A DNA stretch of 64,000 nt, taken from the NCBI GenBank assembly GCA_011033025.1, contig WFMF01000049.1, positions 248,001-312,000 of the forward strand. Reading direction: 5' to 3'. The notes beneath the pieces are model-generated. The model worked only from the letters and a program-made list of their open reading frames with translations, made no database searches and had not been told where the DNA came from. Each line of letters opens with the position of its first letter. Position 1 is the stretch's first letter. Source of the DNA: Beroe forskalii (taxonomy: Eukaryota; Ctenophora; Nuda; Beroida; Beroidae). A program made the translations under genes and the position numbers. Below are positions 22,712 through 33,155 of the stretch, piece after piece.

Positions 22712-25479
22712 ATGATGCTCCAGCATCTCAGCCTCTCCTTGACATTGATCTTCATATTATGTGGGTAACAAGTATACGTCAAAACATAACGTTTTAGTTT
22801 TGCAACTTTTCTCATTTGATTTTTATCAAACATTGCTTAATGACATCTCGTAACATAAGGTTTTTCTTTCCTGGATTCGCTGGCGGCTGGCATCCTGGAA
22901 CAAGGTTTTTTTTGCATTTTGAAATTTTGTCTTTAATTTCGAAAATCCGAGGAGTTTTTTTGGGAAAAAGGGGCTATGCGGTGGTGAAATTTTTGGCCTG
23001 TAATGTCCAAGATTGGCCTATGATGTCTCAAATGAACTTTTTTTTATTATCTCGAACGGGTCTGTGTGGTCACATTTTATGTCTCAAATGGGCAAGTGTT
23101 GTATCAATTAATAAGCATACATTGTCACAAATTGGCCAGTGCTGTATTATCTCAAATGGGCCTGTGATGTCTCAAATGGTCCTGTTTTTGATATCAAGTT
23201 TCTGCTAAAAAGTGGGCCTGTGGTTGAAAAGAATGGGCCTGAACGAGCAAAAAACAGCATCCTAGGGTGGGCCTGTGGCTACCTGAAAAGAAGAACCTTA
23301 TCGTAACACACCACCAAGAGCATTTGGTGGTGTAAATTTTGATTATCATTTTGATTATCATGAATTTGAATTATCATCGAGTTATTCATTCACAGGTGTT
23401 CAGTTCAGTGATTCATCTACTAAAGTGCAAATTGTCCCTCCTGTTTCACCAAAGGATGAAAATGCAAGCAGTCAATTCGTAGCTTCTGTACCTTCCGAGG
23501 AAAGCCCTAATGCTGAACCAACGCAAGATAAAGAATCTGGCGACAGAATTGTTAAACAAAATCATGATAAACAATCTGATAACAGCAATGCTGAACCAAA
23601 ACAAGATGAAGAATCTGAGAAGAGTAATACTCAGCCAAAGCCAGTTGAAGAATCAGAGAAAAGTGATACTCAACAAAAGCAAGTTGAAAATTCTGAGAAG
23701 AGTGATGTTCAGCCAAAGCAAGATGAAAAATCTGAGAAGAGTGATACTCAACCAAAGCAAGATGAAGAATCTGAGAAGAGTAATGCTCAGCCAAAGCAAG
23801 ATACAGAATCTGAGAAGGGTGATACTCAACCAAAGCAAGATAATGAATCTGAGAATAGTGTTACTCAGCCAAAGCAAGATGAAGAATCTGAGAAGAGTGA
23901 TACTCAACCAAAGCCAGATGAAGAATCTGAGAAGGGTGATACTCAACCAAAGCAAGATGAAGAATCTGAGAAGAGTAATGCTCAGCCAAAGCAAGATACA
24001 GAATCTGAGAAGAGTGATACTCAGCCAAAGCAAGATACAGAATCTGAGAAGGGTGATACTCAACCAAAGCAAGATAATGAATCTGAGAAGAGTGATACTC
24101 GGCCAAAGCAAGATGAAGAACCTGTGAAGAGTGATTCTCAACCAAAGCAGGATGAAGAATCTGAGAAGAGTGATACTCAACCAAAGCAAGATGAAGAATC
24201 TGAGAAGAGTAATGCTCAACCAAAGCAAGATGAAGAATCTGAGAAGAGTGATACTCAGCCAAAGCAAGATACAGAATCTGAGAAGGGTGATACTCAACCA
24301 AAGCAAGATACAGAATCTGAGAAGAGTGATACTCAGCCAAAGCAAGATGAAGAATCTGTGAAGAGTGATTCTCAACCAAAGCAGGATGAAGAATCTGAGA
24401 AGAGTGATACTCAGCCAAAGCAAGATGAAGAATCTGAGAAGAGTAATGCTCAGCCAAAGCAAGATACAGAATCTGAGAAGAGTGATACTCAGCCAAAGCA
24501 AGATGAAGAATCTGAGAAGAGTGATACTCAGCCAAAGCAAGATACAGAATCTGAGAAGAGTGATACTCAGCCAAAGCAAGATGAAGAATCTGAGAAGAGT
24601 GATACTCAGCCAAAGCAAGATGAAAAATCTGAGAAGAGTGATACTCAACCAAAGCAAGATGAAAAATCTGAGAAGAGTAATGCTCAGCCAAAGCAAGATG
24701 AAGAATCTGAGAAGAGTAATGCTCAGCTAAAGCAAGATAAAGAATCTGAGAATAGTGATACTCAACCAAAGCAAGTTGAAAAATCTCAGAAGAGTGATAC
24801 TCAGCTGAAGCAATATGAAGAATCTGAGAAGAGTGATACTCAGCCAAAGCAAGATGAAAAATCTGAGAAGGGTGATACTCAACCAAAGCAAGATGAAAAA
24901 TCTGAGAAGAGTAATGCTCAGCCGAAGCAAAATAAAGAATCTGAGAAAAGTGATTCTCAAACAAAGCAAGATGAAGAATCTCAGAAGAGTGATGCTCAGC
25001 CAAAGCAAGTTGAAGAATCTCAGAAGACTGATACTCAGCCAAAGCAAGATGAGAAATCTGAGAAGGGTGAAACTCAACAAAAGCAAAATAAAGAATCTGA
25101 GAAAAGTGATTCTCAACCAAAGCAAGATATAGAATCTGAGAAGAGTGATACGCCTCCAAAGCAAGATGAGGAATCTGAGAAGAGTGATACTCGGCCAAAG
25201 CAAGATGAAGAATTTGAGGTAGTCCAAGTGGCAGATTATCATTATAATCCTGCTGAAAATATAATACATGAACACACTGAGGGTGAAATTGATGGGTTCT
25301 CTAATTTCTCTTTTCTGAGATTCTTCATTGTAGTGACCGTTTCCTTTGCCCTCATGTACGTTGGTTACTACAACCGACACAGGATACAAAATCGGGTTTC
25401 TGGGGACAGGAGTGAGATTTACTACCACCCGTTACGAAACATGCAGAACAATGCTATCATCGACGTGAAGAGTGATTGA
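22712..25479 (+). CDS. TGN38/TGOLN2-like trans-Golgi membrane protein
   Basis: Exons 22712-22760 and 23396-25479 join in phase to 710 residues. Exon 1 gives a signal peptide (MMLQHLSLSLTLIFIL, then C). Residues from about 85 to 625 are some 40 tandem copies of a 13-residue acidic/Lys repeat, consensus QPKQDEESEKSDT. A single membrane span follows (LRFFIVVTVSFALMYVGYY), then a short cytosolic tail ending with SEIYYHPLRN. YHPL is a Y-x-x-Phi sorting signal like that of TGN38. TGN38/46 proteins cycle between the trans-Golgi network and the plasma membrane, and their luminal part is a variable repeat. The family call rests on this layout, not on close sequence identity. Confidence 0.72.
22855..23301. 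mobile_element. TIR element in the TGOLN2-like intron
   Basis: The ends ATAAGGTTTTTCTTTCCTG and CTGAAAAGAAGAACCTTAT are imperfect inverted repeats flanked by CGTAAC at 22849-22854 and 23302-23307. The interior repeats GGCCTGTGATGTCTCAAATG-like units in direct order. It has no coding capacity. Confidence 0.75.
23593..25216 (+). repeat. 39-bp coding minisatellite of the TGOLN2-like gene
   Basis: About 40 tandem units of CCAAAGCAAGATGAAGAATC plus 19 more bases, all multiples of three, encode the 13-residue repeat. The regularity opens long frames on the opposite strand (347 and 445 codons) and in the +2 frame. Those are shadows. Confidence 0.95.
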
Positions 25480-26247
25480 TTGATTCTCCTTGACTCGATT
25501 GTTTTGGAACATGATAAACTTTATGGGCAATCAATTTCGTCACCAACCAAGGAAAATTAATTGTGATTAAAGAACGCCAAAGTTTATCTTGTACCAGTAC
25601 AACAAAAGAGATTAAATCAATCAAATTTTTCACTAAACTATTCAGTGGGCCCAATACATGGAATCAGTCAATAATGCTTTCGATTAATTTATTGAGAATC
25701 TCCCGAGTTTTATACAGGTTTTACATGGGTAGTTGGCAGTTTTTGTGTAATTTTATTTTGATTCAATTTGAATTTATTATTTCATTTTATAATAATTTTT
25801 CCTCTTATTTATAAATAACATATTATGTTTCAAGTCTGTCTGAGTTTGCTTATGTATAATGATTAGCTGTGATCTTCCTGTTACCCAATCAATCATTTGA
25901 AAATATGCAGCATCTAGACTATTCAAGTGGGCACAGATTATGATTTACAGATGAAGGGTCATGTTTTGCAGTAACTGAGTAACTGGAGGTTGCTGGTCCC
26001 TGCCAGTCTAACTAATTTGAATGTTTGGAATGAAAATTCTATAAACTTTTTATTAAGATTTCCAGCTATTATTTATTGAAGTCTTTTAATCAGCAAATTA
26101 ATTCGTTAACGATTTTTGGGTATTTAGTCGCTGCTACTTTCCTTAGAACGTAACTAGAATGATGTATATGCTCCTGTGCTGCCCATTAATCCCACTCACT
26201 AAGTTTAGTTCAGCCCTTCCCAACATGATCAATATTTGAACATCACC
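25480..26247. other. Intergenic region before MOCS2B
   Basis: No gene was recognised. In vertebrates the small subunit MOCS2A is encoded upstream in the same transcript. No short ThiS-like frame ending in Gly-Gly was seen here. Confidence 0.4.
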
Positions 26248-26754
26248 ATGCCTGAATTCCATGACGATGACGTCATCATAACTTCCTCTCCACTCTGTGT
26301 CTCTGCCGCTCTCTCCCACATCACCCTGCCCTCCTGTGGTGGGAACTCCATCTTCTGCGGTACTACTCGGAACTCCTTCCAAGACAAGGCCGTGGTATGT
26401 CTCGAGTATGAGGCATACCCCAGTATGGCAGTCCTGGAGACACGCCGGATTTGCGAGGGGTTATGTGGCGAATACCCAGAGATTGGGAAGTGGTTTGTGG
26501 CACATAGGACTGGTCGTGTGGATGTGGGGGAGGTTAGTATCATAGTGGCAGCATCGTCTCCACATCGGGCTGAAGCTATTGAGTTCGTAGAGAAGGCTGT
26601 GGATAGGATCAAAGAGAGGGTGCCTATATGGAAGAAGGAGTGGTATGAGGATGGTTCCATGTGGAAGGAAAACCACCAGTGTGGTAGGAGTGGTAAGAAG
26701 GAGAGTGGTAATTTGAGTGAAGGTTGTACAAAGGAGGGTGGTAACGTAAGTTAA
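26248..26754 (+). CDS. Molybdopterin synthase large subunit (MoaE/MOCS2B)
   Basis: A single-exon frame of 168 residues. MOCS2B, with the thiocarboxylated small subunit, converts cyclic pyranopterin monophosphate to molybdopterin. Family blocks are SIFCGTTRNSF, VVCLEYEAYPSMA, FVAHRTGRVDVGE, VAASSPHRAEA and the active-site VPIWKKEWYEDG. The start is MPEFHDDD at 26248, and the domain begins about 10 residues later, so there is no long N-terminal extension as in human MOCS2B. The C-terminus after WKENHQCG is a short Lys/Gly/Ser tail. The small subunit frame is not adjacent. Confidence 0.95.
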   Translation: MPEFHDDDVIITSSPLCVSAALSHITLPSCGGNSIFCGTTRNSFQDKAVVCLEYEAYPSMAVLETRRICEGLCGEYPEIGKWFVAHRTGRVDVGEVSIIVAASSPHRAEAIEFVEKAVDRIKERVPIWKKEWYEDGSMWKENHQCGRSGKKESGNLSEGCTKEGGNVS

Positions 26755-28059
26755 GGTGATAATGGGTAGAAACTAAGATGGTATTTTGAATGAAAGGTTT
26801 CAGAGTAATAATATTAATTGTAATTTAATGAAGTGTGGTCTATGATGATGTGAATGATAGTATTTGATTGGAACTATATGATGTGATTGTGTTTATTGTT
26901 TGATGTGAACTTTTTATAGAATTAAATTTGTACATAAATATCTTTATTTAAAAATTCAGATGCTGAATTGCTAAGTGAAATATGTTTAGAATGGTATCCA
27001 GGTTGATATCGTATCCTAAGCTACTAAACCAAGTTGGCATCAATGTAAAGTATAAATCAAATGTTAAATCAAGGCTATGCTCTCAATGCAGCCAAGTATT
27101 TTTAACCGTTATGAAGTATGTTTTGTACCTTTATATTATTGTTCTGATTAAGTAGACTTCAGTTGATTGCACGCAACAGTTTTATGATTTATCATCGTAC
27201 TTTAGTGCCTAATCTACTCAATAGTATAATTTTTCACCATTTTACCCATGATGATAAAGTTTTTCGTTTCCTTCAGATTGATATTACTTGCACTGTGTAA
27301 GCTTGAATTATTTGAATGTTAGATATTTTAAGTTCTCCGTAGTTAGGGGGCTAGTTCGTATCTGAGTTTGAGAACTTAATTTCTACATGAATATTGAACT
27401 AAATTTGCATGGTGTTCAGATTCAGATGATTACCACTTACTTATCTTGGTTTTGGGGGGTAAGGCAAACTTTGGCAAACTTTGGCGATTTAATCCCTAAA
27501 TTTTGGAGTTTGCCAAAAAAAGTGTTTGCCAAAGTTTGCCATAGTTTGCCAAAGTTTGCCAAAAAGCCTTAAAATATTGCAAAATTGAAATTAGATCACT
27601 CAGTTCGTTCCTAATTGTTGATTAGCTTATATGTTGATCTGGTGAACAATTCTACAGATATTTTATACCATCAGAATTATATTATATCTTGATCCGGTGA
27701 AGATTATTATATCTAGCTATCTAGTATCTTACAACAGCAGAATAATGTATAAATGACCGATTACTTTGAATAAGTAGCAACTTACCTATTACTGTACTGT
27801 ACCTATTCATAATCTAATCAACAGCATTTTTACATTCCAAGGTGTCAATATATGCACTTTAGGTAACCGTTCAAAATTTGGTAATAGGTAATATCATGCA
27901 ATAATTCTGTTGATCACTGTTCACTGCAATTACCATACAATATATAATGTACGCAGTTAAAGCCCTTATCTTTTAGGAAACGTCTTAAATTCAAGGGTTT
28001 CCCTCACAAAATGACCTTTCCTTGAAACTGGTGCAAGAGAACCTAGGACGTTTGAACTC
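26755..28059. other. Intergenic region with a small foldback
   Basis: No gene was recognised. At 27463-27567, repeated GGCAAACTTTGG is faced by inverted TTTGCCAAAGTTTGCC copies, forming a short hairpin. Confidence 0.5.
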
Positions 28060-28905
28060 TAAAATATTGGGGGGGGTTTCACTGTCCCAATTGTCCCAAA
28101 CTCAAGAAAAAGTGGATTGGGACAGGGACAATTGGGACAAATGGGACATTTGGGACAAATGGGACAATTGGGACAAATGGGACAGAGAAAATAGAACGAA
28201 TGGGACTCGAAAAAGTGAATTTGGACTGGGACAATAGGGACATTTGGGACAATTGGGACAAATGGGACAGAGAAAATAGCATGAATGGGACTCGAAAAAG
28301 TGAATTTGGACTGGGACAATTGGGACATTTGGGACAAATGGGACAATTGGGACAAATGGGACAGAGAAAATAGAACAAATGGGACTCGAAAAAGTGAATT
28401 TGTACTGGGACAATTGGGACATTTGGGACAAATGAGACAGAGAAAGTGGAACAAATGGGACTCAAAAAAGTAAATGCGGACTGGATCAAATGGGACATTT
28501 GGGACAAAAATGACAGAAACAACTGGGATTCAAATGATTGTGGTTTTGTCTCACTGCCTGTTACATAGCAGCACTTGCTGCGTTGCAACTGCCAATGTCT
28601 TTTTCCCATCATAGGTTTTGGGGTAGGGAAGTGGGAACACTTAACCACTGCAAACAAACACAACCAAAATATGAACTTAGTATACTATAGTATGAATATA
28701 ACATTCATTTCAATGATAGAAAATCTTGAATCAATGTAAAAATGATAAATGACTGATTTTTTCAAATTTTTGTTTGTCCCAATTGTCCCAAATGTCCCAG
28801 TTGTCCCAATTGTCCCAAAAACCAGTCCCAAACTCAAAAAAAAGTAAATTGGGACAGGGACAATTGGGACAATTGGGACAGTGAAACTCCCCCCAATATT
28901 GGTTT
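28060..28905. mobile_element. TIR element made of GGGACAATTGGGACAAAT repeats
   Basis: The left end TTGGGGGGGGTTTCACTGTCC and the right end ACAGTGAAACTCCCCCCAA are inverted repeats flanked by AATATT on both sides. Inside, GGGACAATTGGGACAAATGG and a 60-70 bp unit with CTCGAAAAAGTGAATTTG repeat in tandem. Related GTCCCAATTGTCCC sequence sits inside the piggyBac-like element near 33820-34340. The open frames are shadows of the repeat. Confidence 0.75.
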
Positions 28906-29019
28906 TCGGACCCCTCTCCCTAACCCCCTGCCATGCAAGAGTGCAAGGGGCTCCGCCACTGGACCCCGCTAAGGGCTGCACCCCACGCCCCTGCCGCCAC
29001 ACAGCTTGGCAGCTTGCTC

Positions 29020-30115
29020 GCCCCAGTGGCATAATATTTGAAAGTGGCTGGGAATGGGAACTTGATCAAAAATTGGCTTTTTTTGACTCACTTGTTTCCA
29101 TGCCATATCAGTACCATATTTTCTGTTAGGGAATATCGGATTTCTACTGTTCTTATGAAGTTATGATATAAAGTGCCATAAAATATGACTTTCCAGCAAT
29201 TTGTAAAAAGTGCGGCAACCGAGAATCGAACTCACGTACTCAGTGCACGGGGTCTAAGAGTCTTAACTTCTTAACCACTCGGCTAATGACTTGATACGGC
29301 AATTACAATTTTACGTGATATATTTATTAACACAGCATGTTTTTCTGATTTGCTTAATAAGTTAATATGACTGAAGAAACTATTTCTGACACTTTCAAGC
29401 AGGATATAGTGTATTGAGTGTGTGAGAATGAGTTTTCAACAGCCTGAGAGCAAAATTTATCGATCATGGCATGTACAGGGCGATTCAAAACTATCCAGTA
29501 TGAAGAATCACAATACACAATGTATTGTACACTATCTCACTATCAGCCATTCTAAATCTTTCTTCTGTAGTTGAAGAATTTGATAAATCCACAAAAAATT
29601 CGATTCGAAATACATTGGGAGCAGGGGCATCTATTCCTGGCAAAACCCTCTCAGCCTCTCCATTTTCTTGAACTGCCAAATTTCCGACAGACATAACAAA
29701 AGTCACAAATTTATCGCAAAACCACACTTTCCACATCATTAAACAGCCAGCAAGTTTAACATATGTCAGATTTTTCAGGAATCTCTTGAAGATACCTCAT
29801 TCCCGAACCAGCCACTTACATTCCTGAAACAGCCGGCTGGGCTGGGAATTTAATGGCTGGTTCGGGAAGCGCGGCGTTCCGCCGCGCTAATTGGAAATTC
29901 AGCGCTTTAAAGCAAGGCTGCTCCTTTATAAAATTATTTTTTTTCGAGGTCGATGAAATACAGTGCGCGGCGTAAAATTGAACAGCCACTTCAATAAAAA
30001 AAATATTTAATTTGATTTTCAGTGAATTTGGCTCTTTGATTTCGATTTCACAGATTCTGTCCCAAAATTTGGCTGGGCTTGCCATTCCCCCATTCCCTAC
30101 TTTGTGCCACTGGGT
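29020..30115. repeat. Repeat A with CAGTGGC ends and a tRNA-like sequence
   Basis: CCAGTGGCATAATATTTGAAAGTGGCTGGGAATGGG at 29022 onwards is related to 30237 onwards, and AGCCACTTACATTCCTGAA...GGCTGGGAATTTAA at 29810 is related to 31064 onwards. The two segments appear to be members of one dispersed family. CCACTGGG at 30108 is inverted relative to the left end. Confidence 0.55.
29212..29292 (-). tRNA. Degenerate tRNA-like sequence
   Basis: On the minus strand it has box A-like TTAGCCGAGTGGTTAAG and box B GAGTTCGATTCTCGG, as in Leu/Ser-type tRNAs. The acceptor and anticodon stems do not fold properly (the anticodon hairpin would have a 3-nt loop). It is probably a tRNA pseudogene or SINE head. 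Confidence 0.4.
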
Positions 30116-30234
30116 TGCTCGCTTCTATCATAGCGCAAGGGAAAAGCATCCTTGCTATGGGCCTGACTAAGAAGTGTGATTTGAATATTGAGGAGTTTGA
30201 CAGGCTTACTTAGGGATGTGATAGGCTTACCTAC

Positions 30235-31130
30235 CCAGTGGAATAAATTTTAAAAGTGGCTGGGAATGAGGATTTAGAGAGAAATGGCTTTTTCTGTCTG
30301 GTGGCGTCTCTAAAATGTAGACTACTTGCCATGTCTCGAAATCATTGAAATGTGAAGAAGGCTTGACAAATTTGACTATTCTTTGAGAAATGATGTAGGA
30401 AATTCAATCAGTATCACAATAAAACACTGAAAGAAATTTAGAAGAAACAAATTTTAGTCGTATAATTACGCAATATTTACACTCTATACCATGGGTATGT
30501 AGCTCAGCCGTGTGAGCGCCCTAATTCGCTATCACATCGATGTCGCGCATGAGGTCGGTGGTTCAAGCCCCACTATAGCCAAATTTAAAATTTTCTTTTT
30601 GTAGCTCATCTTCAGTTTTCTCATAGCAAATAGTGATCCTACGGCCTACATTTTCGAAATATATAGTGGGATCTACTGAAATAATCATGTTGCTATGTTG
30701 CACTGCTCGTTTGAGCTATAAATTTCACAATGTTGAGTTTAATGACAAAAAATGTTACGATTAGTTCCTGGCGGTATGGACAAGCAATGGTAGCGGATTT
30801 TAGGAGTGTCTGGCTACATTTGGAGTGTGGTAGCTAAGTTGGGAAGCGTTCATTTGAAGCAACTAAGTAAGCAGGGTCTTCGATCAATCGCAAAACAAAC
30901 TTTTAATTTCCTTGAACGGCCTAAATTTTATACTGGCATATGAAAACAGTCACAAAAAGATCACAAAACTAGTCAGCCCACACCTTCGTAATCGTTAAAA
31001 CACATGGTAAGTTTATCATATGCCAGGATTTTGAGGAATCTGTAGATTCCCCAGCCAGCCACTTACATTCCTGAACCAGCCAGCTGGGCTGGGAATTTAA
31101 CGGCTGGTCCGGGAAGGCGTTCGCTAATTG
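30235..31130. repeat. Repeat B, relative of 29020-30115
   Basis: It starts CCCAGTGGAATAAATTTTAAAAGTGGC and ends with the CCAGCCAGCTGGGCTGGGAATTTAACGG module shared with repeat A. It also carries a tRNA-like sequence (30488-30580). No coding region was recognised. Confidence 0.55.
30488..30580 (+). tRNA. Degenerate tRNA-like sequence
   Basis: GTAGCTCAGCCGTGTGAGCGC gives a good D-arm and box A, and GGTGGTTCAAGCCCCAC gives a partial T-arm and box B. The middle is about 20 nt too long and the acceptor stem has a mismatch. It is likely a pseudogene or a promoter-bearing repeat, and not a working tRNA. Confidence 0.4.
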
Positions 31131-31285
31131 CAAATTTAGCTTATTTTCACTCTCAGGCGAGACAGCAGTAACAGATAAATATAACAGATGTCTGTACAGC
31201 ACATAGATTTGGAACTTGGTATGTCATTTACGATGCAAAATTCCTTGTGTTGAAAATATGAAAGGGTAGATGTTCTGGAATTTAC

Positions 31286-32160
31286 CTTCCGAAGATGTCA
31301 TAAGGGGTTACGCCGGTGGAGTTGAGAGGAAGTTCCAGTAGGGAAGGATGGAGTGATGAGGCCACAACTGGGGATACGAAAGAGTAACGGGTAACCTTAG
31401 GGACTTTCCAGTTTCCATGTCTGGATGAATCGCATCTCAATAAAGAGGAGAAAGAAGAGAGTACCAAACATGGGTTTGTCTTCAGTTGTAGCTTCTTGTA
31501 GTACTGGTTAGGGGTCAGTATCTACACAGCATGGGTTTCACACCAGGACTAAGGCACGTCTGCAATATTCCCTGCTCCATTTTCAGATAATGTTCAGGAT
31601 GGTTATGTAGAACACCTATACCCTATTCGCTTCATGAATCATGTCTAACTTTGGTGGTACAATTAAGGTGCCCAGAAGCCCAAGCGTCTTAAATTTTGTC
31701 CCAGAGGTCACAGTGACATCCTTGCAGCCTGCAAAGGGAACCCTGCTTTCACCAACTAGAGCATGACCTAGAGATACATCTTTTGGTGTATTTACATTGT
31801 TTTGTGAAAAGTTCCATTGAGCTGTTTATGCCCCTTTGTCCGACTTCCACGGTGAAAAAAGAATATATTACTTAGTGTTCCGTATTTGGTTGACTTCTTC
31901 ACCATCCATTCTGCGATACAGGATGCAGAGGATAAGTAAAACAAACAAGATTCACTATCGAGACTGTAGACAGAAGACACAAATATCGTGGCGTTGGAAC
32001 TGTATGTTATCTCAGGTGGAATCTCGTATTGCTCATCCCTCTTATCACTGAGGAATTCCCCATCCTGGAACTGAGCATGCCCCTACCATTGGCATGGCGT
32101 CTGAGGGGTTTCCTTCCTTCCAGTCTTTGGAGTCCCAGCAGTTTCAAACGATTCTTTTAG
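31286..32160 (-). pseudogene. Unrecognised gene fragment with frameshifts
   Basis: Protein-like sequence runs in minus-strand frames that change between blocks: SKDWKEGNPSDAMPM near 32140-32087, then a block to 31792 with EIPPEITYSSNATIFVSS and CIAEWMVKKSTKYGTL, then a second frame to 31622 with TPKDVSLGHALVGESRVPF and VPPKLDMIHEANR. The switch at about 31807-31810 lies in a run of four A and the one near 32075 is also a one- or two-base shift. A GTATAG donor at 31621 and a CAG acceptor at 31504 lead in phase to 31503-31286 (YYKKLQLKTNPC ... NSTGVTPYDIFG), which ends at a GTAAAT donor. I do not recognise the family. It is either a young pseudogene or a real gene with indel errors. Confidence 0.45.
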
Positions 32161-32609
32161 TTTTTATTGTTCTTCCGCTTGTTCTTACATTTTCCTATTT
32201 GACTTCCAGCTGATTTCGATCCATTTCAATTTGACAATTAAGACAAATATGCTGTCATACCTCCTGTGACCTGTCATATTCGCTCTGTTGTAGTGCTACA
32301 AAAATGTAGACTTGAGAGCAATATTTCCAGCCCCGGAGATGATATTCGGCTCCAGCAGTCGTCTTAGCTTATTGCATGAATCCTATTGAAATACAGGGGT
32401 TAATAAGTAATAAGAATCAGATAACTTTTCATCATTATATTATGGCGAGGGGAGTTTGGGGCCGGTTGTCGGGACAATTGGGAAAATGAACGTAGCATTT
32501 TCAACGCAGCAACAGCCGCTTATTCACATTTTAACTTTCGCATTAAACAGACATGAAGTAACATTGCAGCGGATGATGCGTAGAAACTGCCATGTTTTTT
32601 TCTTATATG

Positions 32610-32890
32610 ATTCGATCCTTGTCCATAGGGCCGGCAAAAAAGGGCCGGTAATATAGAGGTATATGATGCTGCATAGTCAGTTACCACGCGACAAGAAGAG
32701 ACTTTCTTCTTTCGCCGGGCACATCGTGGTGAATATCTGCAATACAGGCGAACGAAGTGGGCGCTAAATTCAAACACATTCTGGCCCTTTACAGGAAACA
32801 GCACACCAATTTACCTTATTGGCCTTTTTTAGCCGGCCTTTTTTAACCGGTCCTTCTAAAATCGGCCCTATGGACAAAAATCGAATTATT
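32610..32890. repeat. Inverted repeat with GGCCGG motifs
   Basis: ATTCGATCCTTGTCCATAGG near 32610 is mirrored by CCTATGGACAAAAATCGAAT near 32868. GGGCCGG and its complements are repeated inside. It is a likely foldback element. No target duplication was identified. Confidence 0.7.
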
Positions 32891-33155
32891 TTTGACCGTT
32901 TTAGCCGGCCCCTTGGACAAAAAATTTTCTAGTGGTCACCGGACCAAGGATTTTATGCTCAAAATGGCCATTAAAACCATTAGAAAAAATTTAAAGTTAA
33001 TAAATTGCACCAAAAGACCCAAATCCTGATCTGATATGATGATTTAGGTCATTATCGTGTTACATAATGACGTTCAAGAGAATTTAACACTGTATAAGTC
33101 AAGTCATAAAAGTTTAATTCGACCTTAATTGACTGGCCTTTAATTTGGACAACAA

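Noticed and set aside
23653..25428. Antisense frames of 347, 445 and 233 codons over the TGOLN2-like repeat
   Set aside because: They exist because the 39-bp unit has no stop in those frames. The plus frame has a signal peptide, membrane span and sorting motif.
29212..30580. Functional tRNA genes
   Set aside because: Both candidates keep A and B boxes but their acceptor and anticodon arms do not fold correctly.
32071..32086. A 16-nt GT...AG intron joining two blocks of the unknown minus-strand gene
   Set aside because: It is far below the size an animal spliceosome handles. A small indel frameshift is the simpler explanation.
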